Positions 1 to 8,945 of a stretch of 64,000 nucleotides of DNA are shown here, one piece after another. Numbering within the stretch: position 1 is the stretch's first letter; each line of letters starts with the position of its first letter. Origin of the DNA: Cellulomonas sp. WB94. GTDB lineage: Bacteria; Actinomycetota; Actinomycetes; Actinomycetales; Cellulomonadaceae. Made by a program: the position numbers and the translations under genes. The stretch spans positions 868,001 to 932,000 of the forward strand of contig NZ_QEES01000002.1 of the NCBI RefSeq assembly GCF_003115775.1, read 5' to 3'. The notes beneath the pieces were generated by a model. It saw only the letters and a list, made by a program, of their open reading frames with translations, ran no database searches and was not told the DNA's origin.

Positions 1-833
1 GCGTCGAGCTCCATGCCGACGCCGGTCAGCGAGTAGCCCGATCGGGAGAAGATGCTGAACAGGAAGCCGCCGATGCCCGCGCACGTCCCGCTGATCACGT
101 ACACGAGGACCTTGGTGCGGGCGACGGGCAGACCCATGAGCACCGCGGAGCTCTCACCGCCGCCGATCGCGTACACGGTCCGGCCGAACCGCGTGTAGTG
201 CAGCACGTAGAACGCCACGGCGACGACGACGAGCGCGATGATGCCGCTCGGCGTGAGCGTCCACGTCTCCCCGAGGGGGATGCGCGTGCTGGAGAGCCAC
301 ACGATCGTGGGGTCGGTGATGGGGATCGACGACAGGCTGATGACGTAGCAGAGCCCGCGCGCGAGGAACATCGCAGCGAGCGTCGCGATGAACGGTTGGA
401 TCTCGAACACGCGGACCATGACGCCCACGACGAGCCCGAGCGCCGAGCCGATGAGGATCACGAGCGGGATCACGACGAACGCCGGCCACCCGCTCTCGAA
501 CAGCGAGGCCGCCGTGATGCCGGACAGCGCGACGACCGCGCCGACCGACAGGTCGATGCCGCCGGTGATGATGACGAACGTCATCCCCACCGCGAGCACG
601 ATCAGGTAGGAGTTGTTGATGAACAGGTTGGACACGACGCGGCCCGAGAGGAAGTTCTCGTAGCGCACGCCCCCGACCACGAACATCAGCACCAGGACGA
701 CCAGGGCGCCGAGGACCGGCAGGAACCGCCGGTCCACGTGCACGGACCGGGCCACGCGCGTGAGGCGTGCGCGGGGACCGTCCGGCTCTGCGCGGGTCAC
801 GTCCGTCGTCGGCAGGACGTCGGGAGTGGTCAT
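1..833 (-). CDS. yjfF: Sugar ABC transporter permease, YjfF/AraZ-like (partial at window edge)
   Basis: Inner-membrane permease of a pentose/hexose (CUT2 family) importer. It starts at an ATG at 833 sharing one base with the stop of the upstream permease (TGATG); the C-terminus lies beyond base 1, so about 277 residues are visible. After a short polar N-terminus there are alternating hydrophobic segments and the family hallmark GGIDLSVGAVVALSG. It is the fourth gene of a run whose order (binding protein, double ATPase, permease, permease) matches E. coli ytfQ-ytfR-ytfT-yjfF, the galactofuranose importer. Beside araBDA the likelier substrate is arabinose in furanose form, as in AraUVWZ of Shewanella. 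Family is secure; substrate is inferred. Confidence 0.88.
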   Translation of the reverse strand, partial: MTTPDVLPTTDVTRAEPDGPRARLTRVARSVHVDRRFLPVLGALVVLVLMFVVGGVRYENFLSGRVVSNLFINNSYLIVLAVGMTFVIITGGIDLSVGAVVALSGITAASLFESGWPAFVVIPLVILIGSALGLVVGVMVRVFEIQPFIATLAAMFLARGLCYVISLSSIPITDPTIVWLSSTRIPLGETWTLTPSGIIALVVVAVAFYVLHYTRFGRTVYAIGGGESSAVLMGLPVARTKVLVYVISGTCAGIGGFLFSIFSRSGYSLTGVGMELD

Positions 834-1876
834 CAGGCACCCACCTTCGCGGGGACGGGGGCGACGACGGGGATGCGCCGTCTCGAGGCGAGCCGGTTCC
901 GGACCACCGGGGACTGCATGATGCAGACGGCGATGACCACGACCGCCTTGAACAGCGGGGTCACCGCGGGCGGCACACCGAGGATCGTCACGGTGAGCGT
1001 GAGGGTCTGGATCACGAGCACCCCGACGAGCGTCCCGGCGAGCGAGAACTTGCCGCCCGCGAGCGACGTCCCACCTATCACGACCGCAAGGATCGCGTCG
1101 AGCTCGATGAAGAGCCCGGCGTTGTTCGCGTCGGCCGCCATGACGTTCGAGCTGATCATGAGCCCGGCGATGCCGGCGAACAGCCCGGCGATGGCGTACA
1201 CGGTCCAGATGATCGTCCGCGCCTGGACGCCCGCGAGCCGACTGGCCTGCGGGTTGATGCCGACCGACTCGATGAGCATGCCGAGGGCCGTGCGGCGGGT
1301 GACGACCGCGACGATCGCGAACAGGCTCCCTGCGATGAGGACCGCGACCGGGACGGCGAGCCAGAACCCGGAGCCGATCATCTTGTACGGCGGGCTGTTG
1401 ATCGTCGTGATCTGGCCGCCGGTGATGAGCATCGCGATCCCGCGACCGGCCGTCATGAGCACGAGCGTCGCGATGATCGGTTGGATGCCCACGACCGCGA
1501 CGAGGAACCCGTTCCACGCCCCGAGGACGAGCGAGAGGACCGCGGCGATCGCGACGGCGGTGAGCACGGTCACGACCCCAGTGGGGTTCGACGACGACGC
1601 GATGTAGCTGCACGCGACCGCGCCCGAGATCGCCACGACGGCACCCACCGAGAGGTCGATGCCGCGGGTGGCGATGACGAGCGTCATGCCGACGGCCACG
1701 AGGAGCAGCGGTGAGCTGTTGCGCAGGATGTCGATGAGTGCCCCGAACAGGTGCCCGTCCTGGACGCGGATGTTGACGAAGTTCGTCGTCTTGACGGTGT
1801 TGGCCACGAGCAGCGCGACCAGCGCCATGACGGGCCAGAAGATCTTGGTCCCGACGAACGTCTTCCACGCGGTCAT
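833..1876 (-). CDS. ytfT: Sugar ABC transporter permease, YtfT/AraW-like
   Basis: 347-residue CUT2-family permease with about eight to ten membrane segments and the signature RGIDLSVGAVVAISG near residue 75. Its ATG overlaps the stop of the upstream ATPase gene by 4 bp (1873-1876), and its own stop overlaps the next permease start by 1 bp, indicating translational coupling. It should pair with the adjacent YjfF-like permease as a heterodimeric channel. Length and order are normal for YtfT. The exact sugar (galactofuranose, arabinofuranose or related) cannot be read from this sequence. Confidence 0.9.
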   Translation of the reverse strand: MTAWKTFVGTKIFWPVMALVALLVANTVKTTNFVNIRVQDGHLFGALIDILRNSSPLLLVAVGMTLVIATRGIDLSVGAVVAISGAVACSYIASSSNPTGVVTVLTAVAIAAVLSLVLGAWNGFLVAVVGIQPIIATLVLMTAGRGIAMLITGGQITTINSPPYKMIGSGFWLAVPVAVLIAGSLFAIVAVVTRRTALGMLIESVGINPQASRLAGVQARTIIWTVYAIAGLFAGIAGLMISSNVMAADANNAGLFIELDAILAVVIGGTSLAGGKFSLAGTLVGVLVIQTLTLTVTILGVPPAVTPLFKAVVVIAVCIMQSPVVRNRLASRRRIPVVAPVPAKVGA

Positions 1877-3399
1877 GAGGCCCGCCCTCCGCTCGCGATG
1901 AGCTCGACGATGTCGTCGACGCCGACGTCCGAGTTCTCGATGTCGGCGATCTTGTGGTGGTCACGCAGGACCGCGACCCGGTGGCTGACCCGCAGGACCT
2001 CCTCGAGCTCCGAGGAGATGAACACCACGGACATGCCGTCCCGAGCCAGCTCGGTGACGAGCCGCTGGATCTCCGCCTTCGTGCCGACGTCGATGCCGCG
2101 GGTGGGCTCGTCGAGCACCAGGAGCTTGGGTGCGGTCGCGAGCCAGCGGGCGAGCAGGACCTTCTGCTGGTTGCCGCCCGACAGGTTCCGGGCGGGGATG
2201 TCGGGGTTCGGAGGCCGGATGTCGAGCGCAGCGATGTACTGCTGCACGATCTCCTCGGCGCGGCGCGCGGGGATGCGCCGGGTCCACCCGCGTTCGGCCT
2301 GCAGGCCGAGCAGGATGTTCTCGCGCATCGTGAGGTCCGCGACGATCCCCTCCGCCTTGCGGTCCTCCGAGGAGTACGCGATCTTGCGCGCGAGCGCCGA
2401 GCGCGGCGTGCGCAGGTGCACGACGGCGTCGCCCATGCGCGTCTGGCCGTGGTCCGGCCGGTCGGCGCCCGTGAGCAGGCGAGCGAGCTCGGTGCGGCCC
2501 GAGCCGAGCAGGCCCGCGAGCCCGACGACCTCCCCCGCGTACAGGTCGAGGTCGAACGGCTCGATGGCTCCGCGTCGGCCGAGGCCGATGGCCTGGAGGT
2601 ACGGGGTGGTGTGCGCGAGGGCCGCGACCGACTGCTTGGGTGCGTCCTCGAGCTCCTCGAGGACGGCGAGCGACGTGCCGATCATCTTCGAGATCAGGTC
2701 GAGCCGCGGCAGCGCGCTCGTGGCGTACTCGCCGACGAGCTGTCCGTTGCGCAGGACCGTCATGCGGTCGGAGATCTCGTAGACCTGCTCGAGGAAGTGG
2801 GAGACGAAGAGGATCGCGACGCCGCGGTCGCGCAGCGAGTGCATGACCGTGAACAGCTGCTCCACCTCGCCCGCGTCGAGGCTCGACGTCGGCTCGTCGA
2901 GGATGAGGACCTTGGCGTCGACGACCATGGCCCGGCAGATGGCCACGAGCTGCTGCACCGCGAGCGAGTGGGCGGACAGCGACGACCTCGGGTCGATCGT
3001 GAGGTTGAGGCGCGCGAGGTACGTCGCGGCCTCGGCCCTCGTGGCCCGCCAGTCGATCGAGCTCCCGCGCCGCGGCTCGTGGCCGAGCATGATGTTCTCC
3101 GCGACCGTGAGGTTGGCGCAGAGGTTGACCTCTTGGTAGACGGTGCTGATGCCGGCGGCCTGTGCGGCCGCGGGACCGGCGAAGGCCTGCTCGGTGCCGT
3201 CGACCACGATGGACCCGGAGTCGATCGTGTAGACGCCCGTGAGGGCCTTGATGAGCGTGGACTTGCCTGCGCCGTTCTCCCCCATGAGCGCATGGATCTC
3301 GCCGGGGCGGAGGGTGAAGTCGACGTTCTGGAGCGCCTTCACGCCGGGGAACTCGATCGAGATGGCGCGCATCTCGACGGCGGCGGGTGATTCGGTCAT
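1873..3399 (-). CDS. ytfR: Sugar ABC transporter double-domain ATPase, YtfR/AraV-like
   Basis: 508-residue ATPase with two tandem nucleotide-binding domains, as in RbsA/MglA/YtfR. Domain 1 has Walker [10 protein letters not shown] (about residue 40) and Walker [14 protein letters not shown]. Domain 2 has a degenerate P-loop (GLLGSGRTELAR) but an intact signature LSGGNQQKV and Walker [15 protein letters not shown]. This asymmetry is typical of the family, with one hydrolytically competent site. It energises the two downstream permeases. The gene follows the binding-protein gene after a gap of about 110 bp and overlaps the next gene by 4 bp. Confidence 0.92.
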   Translation of the reverse strand: MTESPAAVEMRAISIEFPGVKALQNVDFTLRPGEIHALMGENGAGKSTLIKALTGVYTIDSGSIVVDGTEQAFAGPAAAQAAGISTVYQEVNLCANLTVAENIMLGHEPRRGSSIDWRATRAEAATYLARLNLTIDPRSSLSAHSLAVQQLVAICRAMVVDAKVLILDEPTSSLDAGEVEQLFTVMHSLRDRGVAILFVSHFLEQVYEISDRMTVLRNGQLVGEYATSALPRLDLISKMIGTSLAVLEELEDAPKQSVAALAHTTPYLQAIGLGRRGAIEPFDLDLYAGEVVGLAGLLGSGRTELARLLTGADRPDHGQTRMGDAVVHLRTPRSALARKIAYSSEDRKAEGIVADLTMRENILLGLQAERGWTRRIPARRAEEIVQQYIAALDIRPPNPDIPARNLSGGNQQKVLLARWLATAPKLLVLDEPTRGIDVGTKAEIQRLVTELARDGMSVVFISSELEEVLRVSHRVAVLRDHHKIADIENSDVGVDDIVELIASGGRAS

Positions 3400-3508
3400 G
3401 CGACGGCCTTCCGACGGGCGGGTGCCGGGCCGGACGATGCCGGTGGCGAACCACCGACATCGTCCGGCCGTGACACTCTGCTGACCAGTGGAGCGAGGCT
3501 CCCGGCGC

Positions 3509-4519
3509 TCAGTACTTGCGCGTCGGGAGAGCAGCCTTGGCCTGCTCCTGCGTGAACGTGGTCTCCGTCGTGATGATGCGCTTCTCGGGCGTCTTGCCCG
3601 CCATGACCTGCTTCACGACGTCGGCGAGCTGCTGACCGAGCAGCGGCGAGCACTCGGCGATGAAGTTGATCTTGCCGTCGGCCAGCGCCTGCATGCCGTC
3701 GTGGACCGCGTCGACCGTGACGATCTTGATGTCCTTGCCCGGGACCTTGCCCGCGGCCTCGATGGCCTCGATCGCGCCGAGACCCATGTCGTCGTTGTGG
3801 GCGAAGACGAGGTCGATGCTCGGGTTGGCCTGCAGGAAGCCCTCCATGACCGTCTTGCCCTCGGACCGCGTGAAGTTGCCGGTCTGGGACGCGATGATCT
3901 TGAGGTTCGTGTGCGACGCGATGGCCTCCTTGAAGCCTGCCATGCGGTCGTTGGCCGGGGCCGAGCCCGTCGTGCCCTGCAGCTCGACGATGTTGGTCGG
4001 CTTGTCGCCGAACTCGGTGACGGCCCAGTCGCCCGCAGCCTTGCCCTCCTTGATGAAGTCGGAACCGAGGAACGTCACGTACAGCGACGTGTCCTTGGAG
4101 TCGACCGCACGGTCGGTGAGCACGACGGGGATCTTGGCGGCCTTGGCCTCTTCCAGCACCGCGTCCCAGCCGGACTCGACGACCGGGGAGAACGCGATGA
4201 CGTCGACACCCTGCGCGATGTAGGTCCGGATCGCCTGGATCTGGTTCTCCTGCTTCTGCTGGGCGTCGGAGAACTTCAGGTCGAACCCGTTCTCCTTGGT
4301 GAGCGTCTCCTGGATGTCCTTGGTGTTGGCCGCGCGCCAGCCGCTCTCCGAGCCGACCTGGGAGAAGCCGACGGTGATGAGCTTGTCGCCCGAGCCGGCC
4401 GCGGCGCCCGACGTCGTGGTGCCCGTGCTCCCGCCGCTGCTGCAGGCCGCCAGGGCCATGAGTGCGGTCGCGGCCAGGGCCCCGACGACGCTGATCCGCT
4501 TGTGCTTGCTGTGGGACAT
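3509..4519 (-). CDS. ytfQ: Sugar-binding lipoprotein, YtfQ/AraU-like
   Basis: 336-residue solute-binding protein of the periplasmic-binding-protein type I fold. I place the start at the ATG at 4519 because a strong AAGGAGGAG site precedes it; the longer open frame to 4645 would run through the operator and lacks a signal peptide. The N-terminus is a lipoprotein signal (hydrophobic run, lipobox LAAC followed by SSGG and a Ser/Thr/Gly linker), so it is surface-anchored. The mature start VGFSQVGSESGWRAANT is characteristic of YtfQ rather than RbsB or XylF. A LacI-type operator lies about 100 bp upstream. E. coli YtfQ binds galactofuranose; arabinofuranose is the contextual guess here. Confidence 0.9.
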   Translation of the reverse strand: MSHSKHKRISVVGALAATALMALAACSSGGSTGTTTSGAAAGSGDKLITVGFSQVGSESGWRAANTKDIQETLTKENGFDLKFSDAQQKQENQIQAIRTYIAQGVDVIAFSPVVESGWDAVLEEAKAAKIPVVLTDRAVDSKDTSLYVTFLGSDFIKEGKAAGDWAVTEFGDKPTNIVELQGTTGSAPANDRMAGFKEAIASHTNLKIIASQTGNFTRSEGKTVMEGFLQANPSIDLVFAHNDDMGLGAIEAIEAAGKVPGKDIKIVTVDAVHDGMQALADGKINFIAECSPLLGQQLADVVKQVMAGKTPEKRIITTETTFTQEQAKAALPTRKY

Positions 4520-4616
4520 GGATCTCCTCCTTGAGATGCAGGGCCGGCATCGTCGCCGGCATCGTCCTCGGGTGGGTGAGTCCGCTGAGAGCGGTCCCCA
4601 CCGCCCTCGGTCCGAC

Positions 4617-4630
4617 GTTAGCGTTAACAT
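4617..4630 (-). promoter_or_regulatory. LacI-type operator upstream of the ytfQ-like operon
   Basis: GTTAGCGTTAACAT on the plus strand, an imperfect palindrome centred on CG. Near-identical copies occur at 8870-8883 and 13090-13103, each upstream of an arabinose-related transcription unit. The predicted binder is the LacI-family protein encoded at 13117-14175. Binding itself is inferred. Confidence 0.75.
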
Positions 4631-4730
4631 GCACCGCTTTGACACGACTTCAGGTCACGGCTGGGTAACAGTTAGGCGACCCTGTCAACCCGGTCACGTA
4701 CCCGCCGACCCACGCCCCCGTGAACGACGA

Positions 4731-4774
4731 AGCGGGCGGTGCCGACGACCCGTGGGTCGCAAGCACCGCCCGCT
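4731..4774 (-). terminator. Hairpin terminator after the gguB-like permease
   Basis: Perfect 12-bp inverted repeat, AGCGGGCGGTGC paired with GCACCGCCCGCT, enclosing a loop with a smaller GACCC/GGGTC stem. It lies 27 bp beyond the stop of the permease gene and before the ytfQ-like promoter region. There is no U-tract, as is common in actinobacteria. It should separate the two transporter transcripts. Confidence 0.7.
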
Positions 4775-4800
4775 CTGCTGCGTCGGTCAGGGCATCCAGG

Positions 4801-5982
4801 TCAGCGCCCGGCGCCGGCCCGCCGCTTGTTGTAGACGTCGAACGCGACGGCCAGCAGCAGGACGAGGCCCTTGATGGCCTGCTGGTAGTCGATGCCGACG
4901 CCCATGATCGACATGCCGTTGTTCATGACACCGATGATCAGACCACCGATGATCGTGCCGATGACCGTGCCGACACCGCCGGTCACCGCCGCGCCACCGA
5001 TGAAGCACGCCGCGATCGCGTCGAGCTCGAAGCCCGTGCCAGCCTTCGGGTTGGCCAGGTTGAGGCGGGCGGTGAAGACGATGCCCGCCAGACCGGACAG
5101 CACGCCCATGTTCACGAAGATCCAGAAGTTGACCCACTTGACCTTGATGCCCGAGAGCATCGCCGCGTTGAGGTTGCCACCGATCGAGTAGACGTGGCGA
5201 CCGAAGACGCTGCGCTTGGCGATGGCCGAGTACGCGAGGATCAGGACCGCCAGGACGACCAGGACGATCGGCAGGCCCTTGTACTTCGCGAGCTCCCAGG
5301 CGAACGCCATCGCGACGATGCCCATGAGCACGATGCGCCCGATGAACATGGGCAGGGAGTCCACGACCTGCTGGTAGGCGATGCGGGCACGCCGGCTCCT
5401 CCACTGGCTCACCGCGAAGCCGGCCACCCCGACCGCGCCGAGCACGAGCGTGAAGACGTCGACCCCGTTGCCGCCGAGCCACCCGTTCACGTACCCCGAC
5501 GCGATGTTGCGGAACGCGTCCGGGAACGGCGAGATCTGCGTGTTCCCGAGCGTCACCATCGTCGCGCCGCGGAAGATGAGCATGCCCGCGAGGGTGACGA
5601 TGAACGCGGGGATGCCGACGAACGCGACCCAGTACCCCTGCCACGCACCGACGACCGCGCCGATGACGAGCGCGCCGATCACGCCGACCCACCACGGCAG
5701 GCCCTGGCGGACCGTCAGGACACCCGCGACAGCGCCGGTGAATGCGACCACCGAGCCGACCGAGAGGTCGATGTGCCCGGCGATGATGACGATCACCATG
5801 CCGATCGCGAGGATCAGGATGTAGGAGTTCTGCACGACGATGTTCGTGACGTTCTGCGGCGTCAGGAGGATGCCGTCGGTCAGGAAGTAGAACAGGATGA
5901 TGATGGCGACGAACGCCAGGTAGATACCGCTCTGGCGAAGGTTCTTGGTGAAGAGTGACTTCACCGATTCGAGGGCGCCCAT
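4801..5982 (-). CDS. gguB: Multiple-sugar ABC transporter permease, GguB/MmsB-like
   Basis: 393-residue CUT2 permease, longer than RbsC-type permeases as is usual for GguB/XylH. It has about ten or more hydrophobic segments and the motif GHIDLSVGSVVAFTG around residue 70. It begins 5 bp after the stop of the double ATPase and is the last gene of a chvE-gguA-gguB-type operon, which ends in a strong hairpin at 4731-4774. Known relatives import L-arabinose, xylose, glucose and galactose. The position downstream of araBDA and the shared operator favour arabinose. Confidence 0.9.
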   Translation of the reverse strand: MGALESVKSLFTKNLRQSGIYLAFVAIIILFYFLTDGILLTPQNVTNIVVQNSYILILAIGMVIVIIAGHIDLSVGSVVAFTGAVAGVLTVRQGLPWWVGVIGALVIGAVVGAWQGYWVAFVGIPAFIVTLAGMLIFRGATMVTLGNTQISPFPDAFRNIASGYVNGWLGGNGVDVFTLVLGAVGVAGFAVSQWRSRRARIAYQQVVDSLPMFIGRIVLMGIVAMAFAWELAKYKGLPIVLVVLAVLILAYSAIAKRSVFGRHVYSIGGNLNAAMLSGIKVKWVNFWIFVNMGVLSGLAGIVFTARLNLANPKAGTGFELDAIAACFIGGAAVTGGVGTVIGTIIGGLIIGVMNNGMSIMGVGIDYQQAIKGLVLLLAVAFDVYNKRRAGAGR

Positions 5983-5987
5983 CCGGC

Positions 5988-7517
5988 TCAGTCCTTTACC
6001 TTGGTCATGTACTGCATGAGGGTTTCCTGGGTCGCACGCTCGCGCGGTACCTCGCCGGTGATCCGGCCCGCGCTCATCGCGTAGATCCGGTCACACATGC
6101 CGAGCAGCTCGGGCAGCTCGGAGGAGATGAAGATGACCGCTTTGCCGGCGTCGGCCATGCGGTTGATGATCGTGTAGATCTCGTACTTGGCACCGACGTC
6201 GATCCCGCGGGTCGGCTCGTCGAGGATGAGCACGTCCGGGTCAGCGAAGATCCACTTGCTCAGGACGACCTTCTGCTGGTTCCCGCCGGACAGCTTTCCG
6301 GCGATCGCGAGCACCGAGGGCGCCTTGATGTTCATGCTGACGCGGTACTCCTGCGCGATCTTCGTCTCCTCGTTGTCGTTGACCCACCCGCGGCGGGACA
6401 GCTTGCGGAGGGCGGAGACCGAGATGTTGCGCTTGATGTCCTCGATGAGGTTCAGGCCGTACCGCTTGCGGTCCTCGGTCGCGTACGCGATGCCCGCGTC
6501 GATGGCGTCCGAGACGGTGTGCAGGTGGACCTCCTGGCCGTCCTTGTAGACCCGGCCGGAGATGTTGGCACCGTACGCACGGCCGAACAGGCTCATCGCG
6601 AGCTCGGTGCGGCCGGCGCCCATGAGCCCGGCGAGCCCGACGATCTCCCCGCGACGCACCGTGATGCTCGCGCCGTTGACGACGATGCGCTCGTGCTGGA
6701 TCGGGTGGTGCACGGTCCAGTCCTCGATGCGCAGGACCTCGGCGCCGACGTTCGACGTGTGCTCCGGGAACCGGTGCTCCAGGTCGCGACCGACCATCCC
6801 GCGGATGATCCGGTCCTCGCTGACGTCGTCGCGGACCATGTTGAGCGTCTCGATGGTCTTGCCGTCGCGGATGATCGTCGTGGAGTCGGCGATCGCGGCG
6901 ATCTCGTTGAGCTTGTGGGAGATCATGATCGACGTGATCCCCTCCGCCTTCAGCTGGCGGAGCAGGTCGAGCAGGTGGGCCGAGTCGTCGTCGTTGAGCG
7001 CCGAGGTCGGCTCGTCGAGGATCAGCAGCCTGACCTCCTTGGACAACGCCTTGGCGATCTCCACGAGCTGCTGCTTGCCGACACCGATGTCGGCGATGCG
7101 CGTCACGGGGTTCTCATCGAGGCCGACGCGCTCGAGCAGCTTGGCCGCCTCGGCGTTCGTCTTGTTCCAGTCGATGAAACCGCGCGAGCTCTGCTCGTTG
7201 CCCATGAAGATGTTCTCGGCGATCGAGAGCAGCGGGCTCAGCGCGAGCTCCTGGTGGATGATGACGATGCCGCGGGCCTCGCTCGCATTGATGCTCGCGA
7301 ACTCGCACAGCTCGCCGTCGAAGTAGATCTCGCCCTCATAGGTGCCGTGCGGGTACACGCCCGAGAGCACCTTCATCAGCGTGGACTTGCCGGCGCCGTT
7401 CTCTCCGCAGATCGCGTGGATCTCACCACGCGCCACGGACAGGCTGACGTCCTGCAGTGCCTTCACGCCGGGAAACGTCTTGGTGATGCTGCGCATCTCC
7501 AGGATGTCGTCGCTCAT
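5988..7517 (-). CDS. gguA: Multiple-sugar ABC transporter double-domain ATPase, GguA/MmsA-like
   Basis: 509-residue ATPase with two nucleotide-binding domains. The first has GENGAGKST and [13 protein letters not shown] with a non-canonical signature (IGVGKQQL). The second has a degenerate P-loop [12 protein letters not shown], signature [10 protein letters not shown] and [14 protein letters not shown]. It is a paralogue of the ATPase at 1873-3399 but belongs to the GguA/XylG branch, in keeping with its ChvE-like partner. A 14-bp perfect hairpin sits between the binding-protein gene and this start, probably lowering expression of the membrane components. Confidence 0.92.
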   Translation of the reverse strand: MSDDILEMRSITKTFPGVKALQDVSLSVARGEIHAICGENGAGKSTLMKVLSGVYPHGTYEGEIYFDGELCEFASINASEARGIVIIHQELALSPLLSIAENIFMGNEQSSRGFIDWNKTNAEAAKLLERVGLDENPVTRIADIGVGKQQLVEIAKALSKEVRLLILDEPTSALNDDDSAHLLDLLRQLKAEGITSIMISHKLNEIAAIADSTTIIRDGKTIETLNMVRDDVSEDRIIRGMVGRDLEHRFPEHTSNVGAEVLRIEDWTVHHPIQHERIVVNGASITVRRGEIVGLAGLMGAGRTELAMSLFGRAYGANISGRVYKDGQEVHLHTVSDAIDAGIAYATEDRKRYGLNLIEDIKRNISVSALRKLSRRGWVNDNEETKIAQEYRVSMNIKAPSVLAIAGKLSGGNQQKVVLSKWIFADPDVLILDEPTRGIDVGAKYEIYTIINRMADAGKAVIFISSELPELLGMCDRIYAMSAGRITGEVPRERATQETLMQYMTKVKD

Positions 7518-7548
7518 GTCCCAGCCGATCTCACTAGTTCGGGGCGGT

Positions 7549-7580
7549 GCTCCGCCGGCGGGGGTTCCCGCCGGCGGAGC
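7549..7580 (-). terminator. Intercistronic hairpin between chvE-like and gguA-like genes
   Basis: Perfect 14-bp inverted repeat, GCTCCGCCGGCGGG and CCCGCCGGCGGAGC, with a 4-nt loop. It sits 28 bp after the binding-protein stop and 31 bp before the ATPase start. It could be a leaky terminator or an mRNA-stabilising stem giving excess binding protein, as is known for several importer operons. Confidence 0.75.
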
Positions 7581-7608
7581 GCCGTACTGCGATGGAAGCG
7601 CCTGAGCG

Positions 7609-8760
7609 TCAGCTCAGGTCGGCCTCCGTGTAGTAGCCGCCGTCGACGAGGACCTTCTTGTAGTTGTCCTTGACGATGATCTGCGAGTCGAGCAGGTACG
7701 ACGGGACGACCTTCACCCCGTTGTCGTAGGTCTTCGTGTCCGTCACCTCGGGGGTGTTCCCCTTGAGGATGGCATCGGTCATGGCGACCGTCACCTTGGC
7801 GAGCTCACGGGTGTCCTTGTAGATCGTCGAGTACTGCTCGCCCGCGATGATCGACTTGACCGAGGCCGCCTCGGCGTCCTGGCCGGTCACGATCGGCCAC
7901 GGCTGGCTGGCCGTGCCGTAGCCGACGCCCTTGAGGGCGCCGAGGATGCCGATCGACAGACCGTCGTACGGGGACAGGACGCCCGAGACGAGCGAGCCGT
8001 CCGAGTACGTCGAGGTGAGCAGGTTCTCCATGCGGGACTGGGCCGTGGCCGGGTCCCAACGCAGGGTGGCGACGGTCTTGAAGTCCGTCTGGCCGCTCTT
8101 GACGACGAGGACCTTGGAGTCGATGTACGGCTGCAGGATGCTCATGGCGCCGTTGAAGAAGAACGTCGCGTTGTTGTCGTCCGGCGAGCCGGCGAACAGC
8201 TCGACGTTGAGCGGGCCGGTCTTGCCCGCGTCCTTGCCGGAGGCGTCGAGGACGCCGAGCCCGGTGAGGAGCGAGGTGGCCTGCTGCACGCCGACCTTGA
8301 AGTTGTCGAAGGTCGAGTAGTAGTCGACGTTCGCCGAGTTCCGGATCAGGCGGTCGTACGCGATGACCTGGATGCCGTTGGCGTGCGCCTGCTCGAGCTG
8401 GCTCGTCAGCGCCGTGCCGTCGATCGAGGCGATGATCAGGAGCTTGGCGCCCTTGGTGATCATCGTGTCGATCTGGTTGACCTGGGTCGGGATGTCGTCC
8501 TCGGCGTACTGGAGGTCGACCTTGTAGCCGAGCGCCTCGAGCTGGGTCTTGACGTTGTTGCCGTCAGCGATCCAGCGCTCGGAGGACTTGGTCGGCATCG
8601 CGACGCCCACGAGGGCGCCCTCTGCTGCAGGTGCTGCGGCGGCGGCGGAACCCGACGTGCTGGGCTCGGCCGTCGTACCTGCACCGCCACCACTGCAGGC
8701 CGCGAGGCCCAGTGTGAGGGTGAATGCCGCCGCGATGGCGGCAACGTGCTTGATGCGCAT
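7609..8760 (-). CDS. chvE: Multiple-sugar-binding lipoprotein, ChvE-like
   Basis: 383-residue solute-binding protein. The N-terminal signal ends in lipobox LAAC followed by SGGG and an Ala/Ser linker, so it is predicted to be lipid-anchored outside the membrane. [13 protein letters not shown] near residue 50 and the following LQYAEDDIP segment are diagnostic of the ChvE/GguA/GguB family, which binds arabinose, galactose, glucose and xylose. The start at 8760 is preceded by GAGGAGAGCAC. A LacI-type operator lies 110 bp upstream. It is the first gene of its operon. Confidence 0.92.
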   Translation of the reverse strand: MRIKHVAAIAAAFTLTLGLAACSGGGAGTTAEPSTSGSAAAAAPAAEGALVGVAMPTKSSERWIADGNNVKTQLEALGYKVDLQYAEDDIPTQVNQIDTMITKGAKLLIIASIDGTALTSQLEQAHANGIQVIAYDRLIRNSANVDYYSTFDNFKVGVQQATSLLTGLGVLDASGKDAGKTGPLNVELFAGSPDDNNATFFFNGAMSILQPYIDSKVLVVKSGQTDFKTVATLRWDPATAQSRMENLLTSTYSDGSLVSGVLSPYDGLSIGILGALKGVGYGTASQPWPIVTGQDAEAASVKSIIAGEQYSTIYKDTRELAKVTVAMTDAILKGNTPEVTDTKTYDNGVKVVPSYLLDSQIIVKDNYKKVLVDGGYYTEADLS

Positions 8761-8869
8761 GTGCTCTCCTCGTTGAGATTGACTGACGGCTGCATCGCCG
8801 GTCGATCGATGGTGCGGGCCTGACGTTCAGGACGTTCTGAGCGTCCAGCCGTTCAGGCCAGAAACTCAG

Positions 8870-8883
8870 GTTAGCGCTCACAT
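8870..8883 (-). promoter_or_regulatory. LacI-type operator upstream of the chvE-like operon
   Basis: GTTAGCGCTCACAT on the plus strand. It differs at a few positions from the copies at 4617-4630 and 13090-13103. It lies about 110 bp before the chvE-like start, in the gap after araA, showing that this importer has its own regulated promoter. Confidence 0.75.
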
Positions 8884-8945
8884 CGGCATGCTGACCGCCA
8901 TGGCGGGTCACATGTCTATAACACTTGAACTCAGTTTGGTGACGG

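Noticed and set aside
1954-3390. Plus-strand 478-codon frame across the ytfR-like gene
   Set aside because: Reverse-frame shadow: Asp/Glu/Arg/Leu-rich, with no domain and no start signal.
8892-8910. Palindrome TGACCGCCATGGCGGGTCA near the chvE-like promoter
   Set aside because: It resembles a CRP-type site only loosely: half-site spacing is wrong, and no second copy occurs at the other regulated promoters.
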